Under the pieces are notes generated by a model. That model saw only the letters and a list, made by a program, of their open reading frames with translations. It ran no database searches and was not told the origin of the DNA. Shown piece by piece: positions 1 to 10,490 of a stretch of 64,000 nucleotides of DNA (its first letter is position 1; the number at the start of each line of letters is the position of its first letter). Position numbers and translations under genes: made by a program. This DNA is from Chaenocephalus aceratus. Its lineage: Eukaryota; Chordata; Actinopteri; Perciformes; Channichthyidae. Location: assembly GCA_023974075.1 (NCBI GenBank), contig CM043800.1:22324218-22388217 (forward strand). Reading direction: 5' to 3'.

Positions 1-846
1 AGGATAGAAACAGCAACAGAAGGCACACTTTTGATGCAAACACACAATCACTTAAACCGGTAATTTACTTACTTACAATTATTGAGTTTCTTTTACTCTT
101 AATCCTTTTCTGAATTGTATTGTTTATCCTTAATGTACTTCGAAGAAGGTTATAGCTGTAATGTATGCTGTGTTCAGCCCATGTCTATCCAGTAGAGGGT
201 CTGAAATACATGAATTAAAAAGTCACCAACAAAATGAAATTCCCCTCTCAGATTGTTTATTTTTCGTGTGTTTTTAGTCCTGAAAAGGTAAAACTACCCC
301 ATTTTAAATTAAATTAAAACATTATTACCACCAGGAGTTTGACCAATTGTCATGGAATTGTAGATGTAGTGTACAGCCGACAGAAAGAGTAAGCCAGCTG
401 CTGAACATGGCAGAGCCACATGTCTGCCTCGGGAGTCGGTAGAGACCAAAAGCAGAGCTAGAAAATAGTTAATACTAGACTCTCATTCATTAAATGGCCA
501 GCAACATGACTCAAAATAATAATAATGATGACAGGGTTTCTCTGTAACTCCTGTTTACATTTATAGTGAGCCGTACCAACTTAAACCTTTCTGTCTGTGT
601 TTACTTCTCATCTTATAAACGGTTTTGTGACCTCTCGTTTTGTGAATCTTCTTGTGTCTTTTTCTTGTGAGTGTTCAGAGCTCTAGGTTTATAAAACAGT
701 GCTGTAGCTCATGCAGCAGGTGAAGGGTGTTTCTATGGTTCAATATAGAACATTTAATGTGTCTGCGATTGTCTCTCCTAAAATCTTAGATTGATTCAGC
801 ATGTTTTATTAAGCAATTAAATAAGTCCTCATTTCTGTTTTTCTAG
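1..846. other. Non-coding stretch at left edge
   Basis: I see no long open frame, RNA gene or clear transposon end here. The last 15 bases are pyrimidine-rich and end in TTTTTCTAG, which could be the splice acceptor of a terminal exon at 847. If so, this stretch is the tail of an intron of a plus-strand gene whose body lies to the left of the window. Confidence 0.35.
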
Positions 847-905
847 GAGATAACCAGACCGATGACTGTGATGAACTTGATCCTAAGTTGCCTAAAAAAA
901 GATAA
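847..905 (+). CDS. Possible terminal coding exon of an upstream gene
   Basis: A good acceptor (TTTTTCTAG, ending at 846) is followed by an open frame that reaches TAA at 903-905. Read in phase with two leading bases it gives a short polar tail, DNQTDDCDELDPKLPKKR, acidic and then basic. A second frame is also open for longer, so the phase is not decided by the sequence. I do not recognise the protein. The gene would enter from the left edge and run in the same direction as the BTG-like gene. It could equally be a chance acceptor in non-coding DNA. Confidence 0.22.
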
Positions 906-3479
906 GATCAATGGTAGAAAAGCATAGCATTCTTCTTGTTGATGCATTTTACCTGCAAAACGCCATACTGAGTAAAGCCAACTTTTTCAATCTAAAAAGA
1001 GGGCACTGGTCTAATGCATTGCAAATACAAATAGGTATCGACCCACTGAGAGGTGAGGAGGAGGAGGGGGGAGGGGGGATGGTCTGATGATAAAGGTCAA
1101 AGGAGGTGTGTGCTGCATTCGCTCATACCTTTTGTTGAAGAGGCAAATACACGTTCCATAGTTTAACCACATTACCAGGGAGCACAGAGGACGGAGAGGG
1201 ACTGCATGGCACGAGAAGCACTTCTCTCTCTTAATGCAGACAAACTATTCCCCCCAGCTCAAGGACAGTCATTACCTGAGGGGAAAGAGGCAGCATGTGT
1301 GTTAGGGGAAGAGATGCTTATACTGGCGCTGATCTTGAAAGGGCCAGGCCGATCGATGGCATTAAGCTCCCTGCGAAAGAGAGAAATCAATATGTTTTTA
1401 AAGGCGAAGCAGGCTGCATGTGGTGTGTGCGTGTGGGCTCCATTGATACCGCCAGACGCGTTCAAAGAGAAGCTGTTCCTGAAAAAGAACGATCACATTT
1501 CGAGGTCAAGTGGTTTCATTTCCAATACTTATCTACAAAATAACGACAGCAGCGAGATATACAAAAAGAAATGTCTCAGTGTGTTAGTATGAAGTGTCAC
1601 AGTTTGGTTTCTCATTATCACAGCATAATACTGGCCAGTGTTTGAGAAGCACAAATGATAAACTGACAGGGAAAATCAATAGTTTTCAGATGGAGAAAGT
1701 TGTGCAGCAGCTTCGTCAGGATTAGAACGAGAAAAAGAAAAGGAGCAGAACGACCTGTGACTCTTTGAGAAAATTAATTGCTTGTTTTAAAGACACTGCA
1801 ATGCAATCAGTCTTGTAGTTAACAGCATGAATTGCCTACAGAGATTTGGCCCAAGGAGATGGAGTGGGAAGGAGGTCGACAAGAGCAAAAGGGTGAGAGA
1901 AAGAGACGGAAGGCAAACAAAGACAGAGAAGACAATTTAATTTCTATCAGTCGTCAAAACAATGTTAATCAATATCAAAGACAACCACCCTCTAACAATT
2001 TCTATCTCTCTCATCCCAATCCTTTTCTCTCTAACCATCCATCTCTATCTCTCGCATACACACTCGCAGCAATAATTTACTCTTGAGTTGGCATCTGGGA
2101 CAGGGAGTGTAATCCAGTTGTGGCAGGAGAGAAGAAAAATGCACACAGATCTGACACACAGTGTCCTCAGTGTACCTGCACTGACATCAACAGAGAAATA
2201 AACGTAATTAACAGGCAAAGAAACTAAGTAATCATAAGTAAATAAATGCAGGAAGACAATTAATTAGGTATGCAGTTATATGTTGCAAAAACCACACTAA
2301 TTGAATGATATGGTATAGTTAGAAATTAGGGAAGCAATCGACAGTATTGCAGAAATTCCTTTAAAGTGTATGCAAAAACAAGATTTAAATTCAAATGTTA
2401 GCTTGATATTTGACTAAATTATACATAAATGGAGGAGTGGTAATGCATACAGGGATTGGGGGAGAGGGAGAGTTGATGCCTTACTATGTAGTGGAAGAGA
2501 AGTCATGACATTTCTGCGTTAACTGCAATGTGCTTCAGAAAAATGCAACCAGTCAAAAAGGCCTGGACGATATTTGGGAAAGAGACCAGCCTGCCCTCTA
2601 GTGGGTGACAGGGAAACTCACATTAGCTGGTCAGTAGATACATGTTTTAGCCTCGTCAAAAGTATCTAAAAAGAAGAGGTGGAAAGTAACAGATAACAAA
2701 GCTCTGTACTTCTGGGGTTTTTGGAATTCACTTGAATATATCCATGTTATAATACATTATATTTCTGTTTGTCTAAGAGGTAAATAGTATTTATTTCAGA
2801 CACATTATAAACCCTATCTGATGCAACATTCAACATCCTGCTTACATGAGCACATTAGTAGTATGGAAATAATATAATATATATGATAAAATTACAATTT
2901 AAAGTGGTCCATCTTCATTATGTGTAGGCTACTATACATAACACTTCCATTATTTAACTTGTCTGTAATGTATTTGGCAGTCAATTAAACTGCAATATCT
3001 AAAATAAATCTCTATATGTAGCCTATTATTGTATTTATTACCACTTCTAAGGAGCTAAATATTACATCATGAGAGGATATGTTTTTATTTAAGGAGAAGA
3101 AACCACTTCTGTTACTTGTTAATAAGATATGAGCATGCAGGGTGTGATTTACAGCAGCAGTCTTTCGGTTTGTGTTGCTATGAACTGCTGGTATTTATGG
3201 TTGGTTTATTGAATTAAACATGACTCACAGCTTATTATGACTGGAGCTCTGAGGTCAAAGGAGTACTGGGTGTGTAAGATACAACTATAGTGTATGGCAC
3301 ATCTAGCATCGACATCTAATTACAATGATATTACCATTTGCGTTTTAGGTGGCAATGCGTTTTTAATGATACAATTGTAACTCTTAGAAACTAAATTAAT
3401 GACCTCTTGCCTTTGACCAGTACAGCTCCCTGAAATGTAAGTTCTAATATTACACTAGATAGTAAATTAGAATGCTTTT
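906..3479. other. Intergenic, no gene recognised
   Basis: No gene is supported. The small open frames here have no recognisable domain, no flanking splice pattern and low-complexity translations. A G-rich patch (GGAGGAGGAGGGGGGAGG, near 1055-1078) and AT-rich sequence from 2,700 to 3,100 are the only compositional features. Confidence 0.5.
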
Positions 3480-3499
3480 CAGCCATAAACCTCGAACAA

Positions 3500-4620
3500 T
3501 TGAATTCAATAATTCTTTCTTCGAAACCATCTTTATTAAATATTATGAATATGTCTTTATTATCAGGCTATGTTCCACAATCTTTCAAAGTAACAGTGAT
3601 AAAACCGCTTCTTAAAAAGCACAACCTCGATCCAGAGGTTTTAGCCAACTATAGACCTATTTCTAATCTTCCGTTCCTCTCAACAATTCTTGAGAAAGCG
3701 GTCACAAAACAGCTGTGTGATTACTTAAAAAACAATGAGTTATTTGAAGATTTTCAGTCTGGCTTGAGAACACATCATAGCACAGAGACAGCTCTGGTTA
3801 AAGTCACAAATGACCTTCTAATAGCCTCAGACAAAGGACTTGTCTCTATTCTTGTCTTGCTCGATCTCCGTGCTGCATTTGATACTATCGACCATGATAT
3901 CCTATTGCAAAGACTAGAGCACTTAGTTGGCATAAAGGGAACTGCTTTAGGCTGGTTTAGGTCCTATCTATCTGAACGCTCTCAGTTTGTGTCTGTCAAC
4001 GATGAATCTTCAATGCAAACCAAAGTTAGCCATGGAGTGCCACAGGGCTCAGTGCTTGGATCTATTTTGTTCACATTATATATGCTTCCCTTAGGCAATA
4101 TTATAAGGAATCACTCTGTACATTTTCATTGTTATGCGGATGATACTCAACTATATATCTATCCATCAAGCCTGATGAAACCAATAATCTAAATACAATT
4201 CAAGACTGCCTCAAGAACTTAAAAACGTGGATGACCTTCAACTTTTTTATGTTAAACACGGCCAAAACTGAAGTTATTGTACTCGGTCCAAAGACTCTAC
4301 GAAACAAACTATCTAAAGATATATTAACTATGGATGGCATTAATTTGGCCTCCAGTGAGACTGTAAGGAATCTTGGTGTTATATTTGATCAGGATTTATC
4401 CTTTAACGTCCACATGAAATCAATCTCAAGGACCGCCTTTTTTCATCTACGTAACATAGCAAAGATCAGGCACATCTTGCCTCAAAACGATGCAGAGAAA
4501 CTAGTCCATGCATTTGTTACTTCAAGGCTGGATTATTGTAACTCTTTATTATCAGGTTGTATCAGTGAAGTCGCTTCAGCTGATTCAAAATGCTGCAGCA
4601 CGTGTACTAACCAGAGTTAG
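3500..4620 (+). pseudogene. LINE reverse transcriptase, broken frame (5' part)
   Basis: The first open segment (3,500-4,192) carries RT motifs including [14 protein letters not shown] and [10 protein letters not shown]. The frame is lost just after YADD, around 4,165-4,200. It resumes in another frame at 4,231-4,620 with the thumb-region segment (LKTWMTFNFFMLNTAKTEV, then NLGVIFDQDLSF). A further shift near 4,560 moves the reading to the IQNAAARVLTRV segment. The product would have copied the LINE RNA at the target site. Because of these shifts and the later insertion it cannot be made as one protein. Confidence 0.85.
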
Positions 4621-4666
4621 GAAAAGGAACCACATTACTCCTGTTCTGGCTGCCTTACACTGGCTC

Positions 4667-5678
4667 CAGTGGCGTAACTATCGACGGTGCAGCCGGTGCA
4701 ACGCACCAGGGCCTAGAGCCGGCCAGGGGCCCATGCAAAAAAAAAAAGGAAATATCTTTTTAATATCTTTTTCATTGATTTTTTTTGGGGCCCCAATGGC
4801 ATTGATTGGTTCACGCAGTCTTCAAAGTAACCAAGCAACCTGAATGCATTTGGAATTTGTCTGTCCAATGACCTTGCTACCTTTCATGTCATGTGATACC
4901 TTGCGTGATGAGCGAACCGTTTAATTAACCTGTACTGTACTGTAGCTAGCAGCAGCAAGTTCGGTAGCATTATAAAAAATGTAATAGCTTGCATTTATAA
5001 TGTACAGCAAACCAAAGCACAAGAGCAGCGCTCAAAAGAGAAAGGACAAGAGAGAACAAGGAGATGTAACAGCTAAACTGACAAAATTAGACCGTTTTTT
5101 TTTGTCATACATCGTCCTTGAAATCGAGCGCTAACGTTAGCAATGTTGACGTGCAGCGGCAGCAGGAGCCGGAGGCTAACGATAGCTCACCTGCCTCACC
5201 ACCATCATTGCCATCTAGCTCCACAAGTGAAGCTGTATCTGTGGCCGTGGCTGTGCAACCTTCTTCTCCAGCCAGCCAGGAGGAGAGGCTGGATTTGGCT
5301 GTGCCCGGCGGTGGTCCAACAGTTCCCCCAAGGGCCCCAATCAATAGGGGACTCTATGGCGCTATTGAGACCCCCGACGCCAAGATCAGAAGCTATATTA
5401 TAGCAACCGGTCAATGTAGGCCTACCAGCCCATTCCCCAGAGACAAACATCAAGGAAACAGGTGTAATCCTCTTCTTAGTTTGCTGTGCCGTTATCAGGC
5501 TGTGGTGGTCTGAGGCCAGGGCAGGCTGTTGTTGATAGCCTATACATGTGGCGCTTCTGAGTGGTTGTGTATGTCCGTGCGTGTGTGAGCGCATCAGCGT
5601 GCGCTTTTGTTTGGGGCGATGGGGGGGGCCCAAAATAATATTTGCACCGGGGCCAATCACAACCTTGTTACGCCACTG
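4667..5678 (+). mobile_element. Non-autonomous hAT element inserted in the LINE
   Basis: The ends are the 12-bp inverted repeats CAGTGGCGTAAC (4,667-4,678) and GTTACGCCACTG (5,667-5,678). They are flanked by an 8-bp target duplication, ACTGGCTC (4,659-4,666) and ACTAGCTC (5,679-5,686), with one mismatch. Inverted repeats starting CAGTGGCG and an 8-bp duplication are diagnostic of hAT. Inside lies a remnant of a transposase N-terminus: a lysine-rich start at 5,000 (MYSKPKHKSSAQKRKDKREQ), a Ser/Pro-rich stretch, and a RPTSPFPRDKHQGN block resembling ZMYM1/TTF-type hAT proteins. The catalytic part is deleted. The LINE sequence resumes directly after the duplication, so the hAT copy is the younger of the two. 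Confidence 0.9.
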
Positions 5679-5686
5679 ACTAGCTC

Positions 5687-5990
5687 CCTATAGAACACTG
5701 GATAGAATTTAAAATTCTTCTTCTCGCCTACAAAGCCCTTAATGGGCAGGCGCCATCTTACCTTAAAGAACTCTACTGTCCTACTAGGGCATTGCATTCC
5801 AAGAATGCAGGGTTGTTGGTTGTTCCAAGAGTTTTTAAAAGTACAATGGGAGCCAGAGCCTTTTCTTATCAAGCTCCACTTTTGTGGAATCAGCTTCCAG
5901 TTTGAGTTCGGGCGGCAGACACCCTATCCGTTTTTAAGAGTGCGCTTAAGACCTTCCTTTTTGATAAAGCTTATAGTTAGGTCTGATTAA
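5687..5990 (+). pseudogene. LINE reverse transcriptase, C-terminal remnant
   Basis: After the hAT insertion the LINE frame continues with IEFKILLLAYKALNGQAP, then RVFKSTMGARAFSYQAP and WNQLP, and ends near LKTFLFDKAYS. These motifs mark the C-terminal end of L2-group ORF2 proteins. At least one in-frame stop lies after WNQLP. Confidence 0.75.
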
Positions 5991-6530
5991 ATTCAGCCCC
6001 TAGTTTTGCTACTATAGGCTTAGACTGTCGGGGGACACCTTACTTCTTCCCCAGCTTCCCCAACATTTATGTTTGGTGTCTATCTACGCTGGGATCCTGA
6101 GTCGTGGCTGATCCTGAGTCCTAGATCTGAGTCCTGGATTTCGAGTCGTGGCTTAACCTGTCACTGTAGTCCTGCCTGACTTTCATCATACTTCCCTGAT
6201 GGCTCCCACAGGATTGTTGACATCCTCGTGGATTCATCTTCTTATTGTAGACAGATGCATTTCCAAACATTTGGACTACCTATATTGTAAATGTATTATC
6301 TTTTCGATTTACACACGGCATCTATCGCACGTTTGTCCGTTGTGGGAGAGGGATCCCTTCTCTGTTGCTCTCCCTGAGGATTCTCCCATTTTCCCCTTTA
6401 AATTGTGGGGGTTTTCCTTTTTTGGAAGTTTTTCCTTGAACGATGTGAGGGTCTAAGGACAGAGGGTGTCGTATTGTCATACAGATATTCTGTACAAACT
6501 GTGAAGTCCACTGATAGTATAGCAGCAAGT

Positions 6531-7345
6531 CCTCAAAAAAGACTTTAGTTTTCGAGATAACCCTACCCGAGGTAGGACAAATGACAACAATGATTTTTCT
6601 TATCTTTAGGATCTCCCATCAATTAAATTGATTGTTGTTAAATTTTATTTTGGGGGAAAAAATGTTTTTTTGGTTGTTCTTTAGAACTACCCCAATCCCT
6701 GAAATAGAGCCAAATTAGACCAGGCCGAATATGGGAATGGTGACAAAAAAGGCCATAACTTGAGAATGACCACTCTTTTCCTCTTCAGATTTGCTGAGGT
6801 ATGAACCAGGTGGCTGTCCTACATCACCCAATAGTCAGACAATTATTTAACTAAAAAAATACTGAATTATAGTCCTGTAAACTTAGCTTTAGTTTAGACG
6901 GAAATTGTACTTTTTGTTGATAGGAACATAGGACTCAATCACTTTTCTCTCATTTATCAGAAAAACAGTAATCCCTAAAAAATATACCATTACTGAATTG
7001 TCTAGGGTGCTATTGAACACTAACCAGTAGTTGTATGGAAATATCTGGTACAGTTCTATTGCAAATGAGATTTCTTTAGACATAGGCCTACCTCTTCTCT
7101 GATACAGTCACATTCATTATATTTGGAGAGGGAAATACCAGGTGGCTGAACTAAATCACCAAATAGTCAGAATAAGAGTAACCCAATACAATAAAGTGTA
7201 TTAGTTATAAATTGCAAGCGGCCTCTAAAACATAGGTGTAAATAGTACAGGTTTTATTGAAACTGGAACCTTAATTCAAAGTACAGTATACAATTCATCA
7301 AATAATTCTGTGAGAGGTCAAGTATATAGATACTAGAATATAATG
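6531..7345. repeat. Non-coding flank with a spaced direct repeat
   Basis: No gene is seen. A segment of about 30 bases containing CCAGGTGGCTG and ATCACCCAATAGTCAGA occurs near 6,807-6,840 and again, slightly diverged, near 7,139-7,172. The stretch lies just downstream (in minus-strand terms) of the CXC pseudogene and may be its 3' non-coding part. Confidence 0.4.
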
Positions 7346-8790
7346 TTAAATGTCAGGTTCCTCAGAAACGTTAGGGGACACATTTTGACATTCTGCACAG
7401 CAGGTGCAGAACTCCGTACAGGGAAGGCCAACAGAGAGGCACTGGCACTTTCCACCCTCTCCACACTTTGCATCTTTGCAATACAAGTGAGTAATGTCTC
7501 TCACTTCTGTAGGTGCTGGGGTTTTTGAAAATAGCACTGGTTGAATGGCCCCATTTCTGACAATCCACCCCTTGCCAATAGGACTGCATAATAAGGGTTT
7601 GGGTTCGGGCTGTGACACCATATCGCTGTCTGAAACATTGCTCTTTACATGTTGTTGAAATGCATCCTCTGTTGGCAGCAGATTTTCTGAGGCTGCATCT
7701 GTTGTCGATAGGGATGTCCCGATCACCTTTTTTTGCTCCCGATCCGATTCCGATCATTTGATTTTGACAATCTGCCGATACCGATTTTTCCCGATCCGAT
7801 CTTTATGCAATGCATTAAGAGAAAAAAAAGGTAACAGGTAACGGCTGGTTATCCAACGCGATGAATTCAGCTATCTTGGCTGTTGTTTTTTTGGCCTTTT
7901 CACTGTTCTGGGGCAGTTTCTCTTTCCTTTTAAAAGTCTCTGAAAGTGTTTGTTGTTTCAGTGCCGTTACCTGAGTGGCCGCTGTGTTCTCGTCGTGTTG
8001 TTGTTGGTGTTTGTTTCTCAGGTAGCGTATTAGATTGGTCGTGTTGAACGTAGCTCTGTTCTTTCCACCACCAACCTCCGCCTTGTAAACATTGCATCTG
8101 GCTGTTACACTGCCTTCGCTTTCAATTTTATAATACTTCCAAACTCCTGACATTTTCTTTGTCCCGACTCCCGAGTCACCAGCTGAACGTAGCCTCTCGT
8201 TAGCTCACTGCTACTATTAGACACTGTGCCCACTCTGTTGCCAGATTTGAGAGAAATAAGCAACCAGGTCTGAAAACAAGCCCAAAAGAAGCAACACATA
8301 CATGATGTTGTGTAATTTTAAACCAAAACTAAGGCCTCGGGATGACTTTAAGACGTGAACATGGTCATTTTTGTTTTGTAACATTAAATAAAATAATAAA
8401 AATATTTTATAAAAAAAAAAAAATTCCCGATCCCTGATTTTTTTCTCCCGATTCCGATCTTTTGAAAATCACGTGATCGGCTCCGATCACGTGATCGGAT
8501 CGGGACATCTCTAGTTGTCGATGCAATTATGAACCTCAGTTCATCCAAGTTTGTGCACATCAGTCCAATTTCCTTTTTCTTTTTTCCATATAGCAGAAGC
8601 GCACATTTTCTTGCGACTGGCAAAGACTCTTCCAAGCTGGCAGAGAGTCCAAAATGGGACAGATCTTTGAGCTCGCTGAGAAGGGTCTTGAGTTTGGTGA
8701 ATGCTGTTGTCTTTCCTATTCTGTATACAAACTACTTGTTGTGCCACAGCCAATGAGTGCATGACATGCTGGTAGACAGTTAGACATGTA
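7346..8790 (-). pseudogene. Transposon-derived protein with C-terminal CXC-like cysteine cluster, broken
   Basis: Reading right to left, remnants are: HALIGCGTTS (near 8,735-8,765), a frameshift, RIGKTTAFTKLKTLLSELKD, LEESLPVARKCALLLYGKKK, TNLDELRFIIAS, then an 805-bp hAT insertion. The frame resumes with TDAASENLLPTEDAFQQHVK and a cysteine-rich end (CKDAKC, KCQCLSVGLPCTEFCTCC), with a stop near 7,346. The order of a 'GC-TTS ... GK' block, a central linker and a C-terminal CXC-like cluster resembles a large family of uncharacterised, apparently transposon-encoded proteins of fish and invertebrates. I cannot name the superfamily from sequence alone. The frameshift and insertion make it a pseudogene. 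Confidence 0.6.
7709..8513 (-). mobile_element. Non-autonomous hAT with BED-finger remnant
   Basis: Inverted ends TAGGGATGTCCCGATC (left) and GATCGGGACATCTCTA (right) are flanked by a perfect 8-bp duplication GTTGTCGA (7,701-7,708 and 8,514-8,521), a hAT signature. The copy interrupts the CXC pseudogene. A minus-strand frame (8,153-7,815) begins MSGVWKYYK and continues as a BED-type zinc finger, with FNTTNLIRYLRNKHQQQH at its end. The second expected metal-binding cysteine is tyrosine (CNVYKAEV), so even this finger is probably dead. The catalytic domain is deleted. Confidence 0.9.
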
Positions 8791-8903
8791 GTTGCCGCCC
8801 AGCTTCAGGACCATCTCAAACAAAACGGCCTCTTTGAGAAATTCCAGTCCGGTTTCCGTTCCGCCCACAGCACTGAAACAGCTCTGGTCAGGGTCACAAA
8901 CGA
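8791..8903 (+). mobile_element. Short LINE reverse-transcriptase fragment
   Basis: The plus strand translates to AAQLQDHLKQNGLFEKFQ, then [19 protein letters not shown]. This matches the same RT block seen in the LINE at 3,480 ([20 protein letters not shown]) but is diverged enough to be a separate L2/Rex-like copy. Only about 110 bp survive. Confidence 0.75.
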
Positions 8904-9290
8904 TAAAAACTCTCTAGTATCAAAGACTTATTTAACTTCAGGGTGAAACTCTACATCATATTTTCCTGATATTCTCTGAGTGACTAGTTGGGGTGTCCTG
9001 CTATCCCCCTGAAGTGAAATAAGTATTTGATACTGGAGAGTTTTTGTTTTATTCTTATCTAAAAACAGCAGGACGATAGCTCATCTATGAGACTTCAAAG
9101 GTCTTTTATTTTGAAACTCTTCATCAGATTATCCTAATATTCTCTAGTGACTAGATGGGGTGTCCTGCTATCACCCTGGAGTGAAATACATATTTGATAA
9201 TTGACCGTTTTTGTTTTATTCTTATATAAAAACAGATGGACCATAGCCCATGAGATTTCCAAAGTATGTTATTTTGAAACTCCTTAAACG
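8904..9290. repeat. Tandem duplication of about 167 bp with an inverted arm
   Basis: A unit containing TATTCTCT, GTGACTAG, GGGGTGTCCTGCTATC, GTGAAATA and GTTTTATTCTTAT starts near 8,942 and repeats near 9,110; a third partial start (TTGAAACTCCTTAAAC) lies near 9,275. In addition, 8,904-8,945 is the reverse complement, with few mismatches, of 9,005-9,045. The first unit could therefore fold into a stem of about 40 bp. The structure starts exactly where the LINE fragment ends. It contains no coding sequence. A degenerate non-autonomous DNA transposon is a reasonable guess. Confidence 0.6.
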
Positions 9291-9293
9291 TTA

Positions 9294-9904
9294 AGGCCCT
9301 GACACACCAAGCAGTCACCAGAGGACTAGCCGACGCTGAAGTCGGCTGTTGCCTGGCCGTGTTCTCCTGCGTTTTGGCCATGTGTCGCACGGGAACACAC
9401 CGCACCGACTTCAGTGCGTGAGTGGCAATAACTCTCCTTACCAGCAGGCGGCGGTAGTGTGTATTCGTCATTCAAAAGAGGCAACAACCGGAAGACAGAG
9501 AAGAAGAAGAGTATCTTTTCTCCGTAATATCATACAGAGCTGGCCTCTCCTGGATCAAGGTGATGAGCAGGTCTTCGTTTGCATCATTCCAGATCGCCAT
9601 GATGAGATGAAAATGAATATCAGTCTGTGTGTGCCTTCTTAAATCGTTTGTTTACGTCCCTCACTTCCGCTTCGCTTCTCATGCACTGATTCGCTAGCTG
9701 AACAGCCAATCAGAGTGATTATTTGGTCCGACTGCCAGACCCGATGCATGGCCGATTCAACATGTTGAATCGGCCATGCATCGGGTCTGGCAGTCCAAAT
9801 AAGGCGTGTCACGGTCGACGGTGCGGGACACACCAACCTGACTACGGCGCCGCGAATGCCCGACGGCCTCTGACTCCCAAAATCGGGTTGGTGTGTCAGG
9901 GCCT
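9294..9904. mobile_element. PIF-Harbinger-like non-autonomous element
   Basis: The ends AGGCCCTGACACACCAA (9,294) and TTGGTGTGTCAGGGCCT (to 9,904) are exact inverted repeats of 17 bp. They are flanked by the trinucleotide TTA on both sides (9,291-9,293 and 9,905-9,907), as expected for PIF-Harbinger (TWA target). The 611-bp interior is GC-richer than its surroundings and has no transposase. It contains the 64-bp perfect palindrome described separately. Confidence 0.8.
9731..9794. repeat. Perfect 64-bp palindrome
   Basis: The left half, starting ACTGCCAGACCCGATGCATG, is the exact reverse complement of the right half, with no spacer; the centre is AACATGTT near 9,762. Outside it, ATTTGG (9,721) and CCAAAT (9,795) extend the symmetry with a 4-base bulge. 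It could form a cruciform or an almost loop-free hairpin. It lies inside the Harbinger-like element. Confidence 0.95.
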
Positions 9905-9907
9905 TTA

Positions 9908-10490
9908 CATTCACTCAGTTATAATGAGGTAGTTATACGTAGTTTGTTTTAAACAATTATTGATCACATTATATAGTATATATTTTCTTAATTTAAGCTC
10001 CAGTATATATGAATATGTTTGGTATATTTTTTAGGTATATTTGTTATTGACTGAGTAAGCGCTTTTATTTTGAAGGCAGTTTTTCCAGGCCTCTACCATA
10101 GGATATTCGCTCACCGGCACCGCGTGCGGGCTGACTTGAATGTGTTTTCCGAAGTGGAGGCTATCTTGACAGCAGTGACATACTGGGAAATAAACTAGGC
10201 TACTTTGCACAGTTTAAAAAACAGAAAATAACATTTAACATTTGGGAATGACGCAATATTTCACGTTTCCCACACAGTTTTACACAGGTGATATTCCGAC
10301 TCTGCTTTTACCGATTCTCCTCACCTTAATTGTTGCTGTGTTTGTACCTGACCAGGTACAAAACCTCCGTATACGAACTAGTCCACAGTAGCAAATATAA
10401 TGCGTTATCTCTGACAAGCTAGCGGTTAGCCATTTTGTCCTGGAGAACCACTTTACGTAAAACTTATTTTTTTAAATAACCGGACAGGTG
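9908..10490. other. Non-coding spacer between two transposons
   Basis: No coding frame, RNA gene or clear repeat end was seen between the Harbinger-like element and the 4.4-kb hAT-type element. Confidence 0.4.

Larger units (their letters stand above)
3480..6530 (+). mobile_element. L2-like LINE, 5'-truncated, interrupted by a hAT copy
   Basis: The reverse-transcriptase domain is clear: [10 protein letters not shown], the [11 protein letters not shown] block, GVPQGSVLG, and the catalytic YADD at about 4,135-4,146. The C-terminal part (RLDYCNSLLSG, then IQNAAARVLT, then after the insertion AYKALNGQAPSYL and LKTFLFDKAYS) is typical of fish L2/CR1-group elements. The 3' tail, with GTCTAAGGACAGAGGGTGTCG near 6,450, also fits this group. 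The endonuclease half is missing, as expected from 5' truncation during target-primed reverse transcription. A 1,012-bp DNA transposon splits the frame at 4,667. Several frameshifts show the copy is dead. The exact right end is uncertain. Confidence 0.85.

Noticed and set aside
1206..1592. 128-codon plus-strand open frame
   Set aside because: Overlaps open frames in other phases, shows no domain or splice partners and has unremarkable composition; most likely chance.
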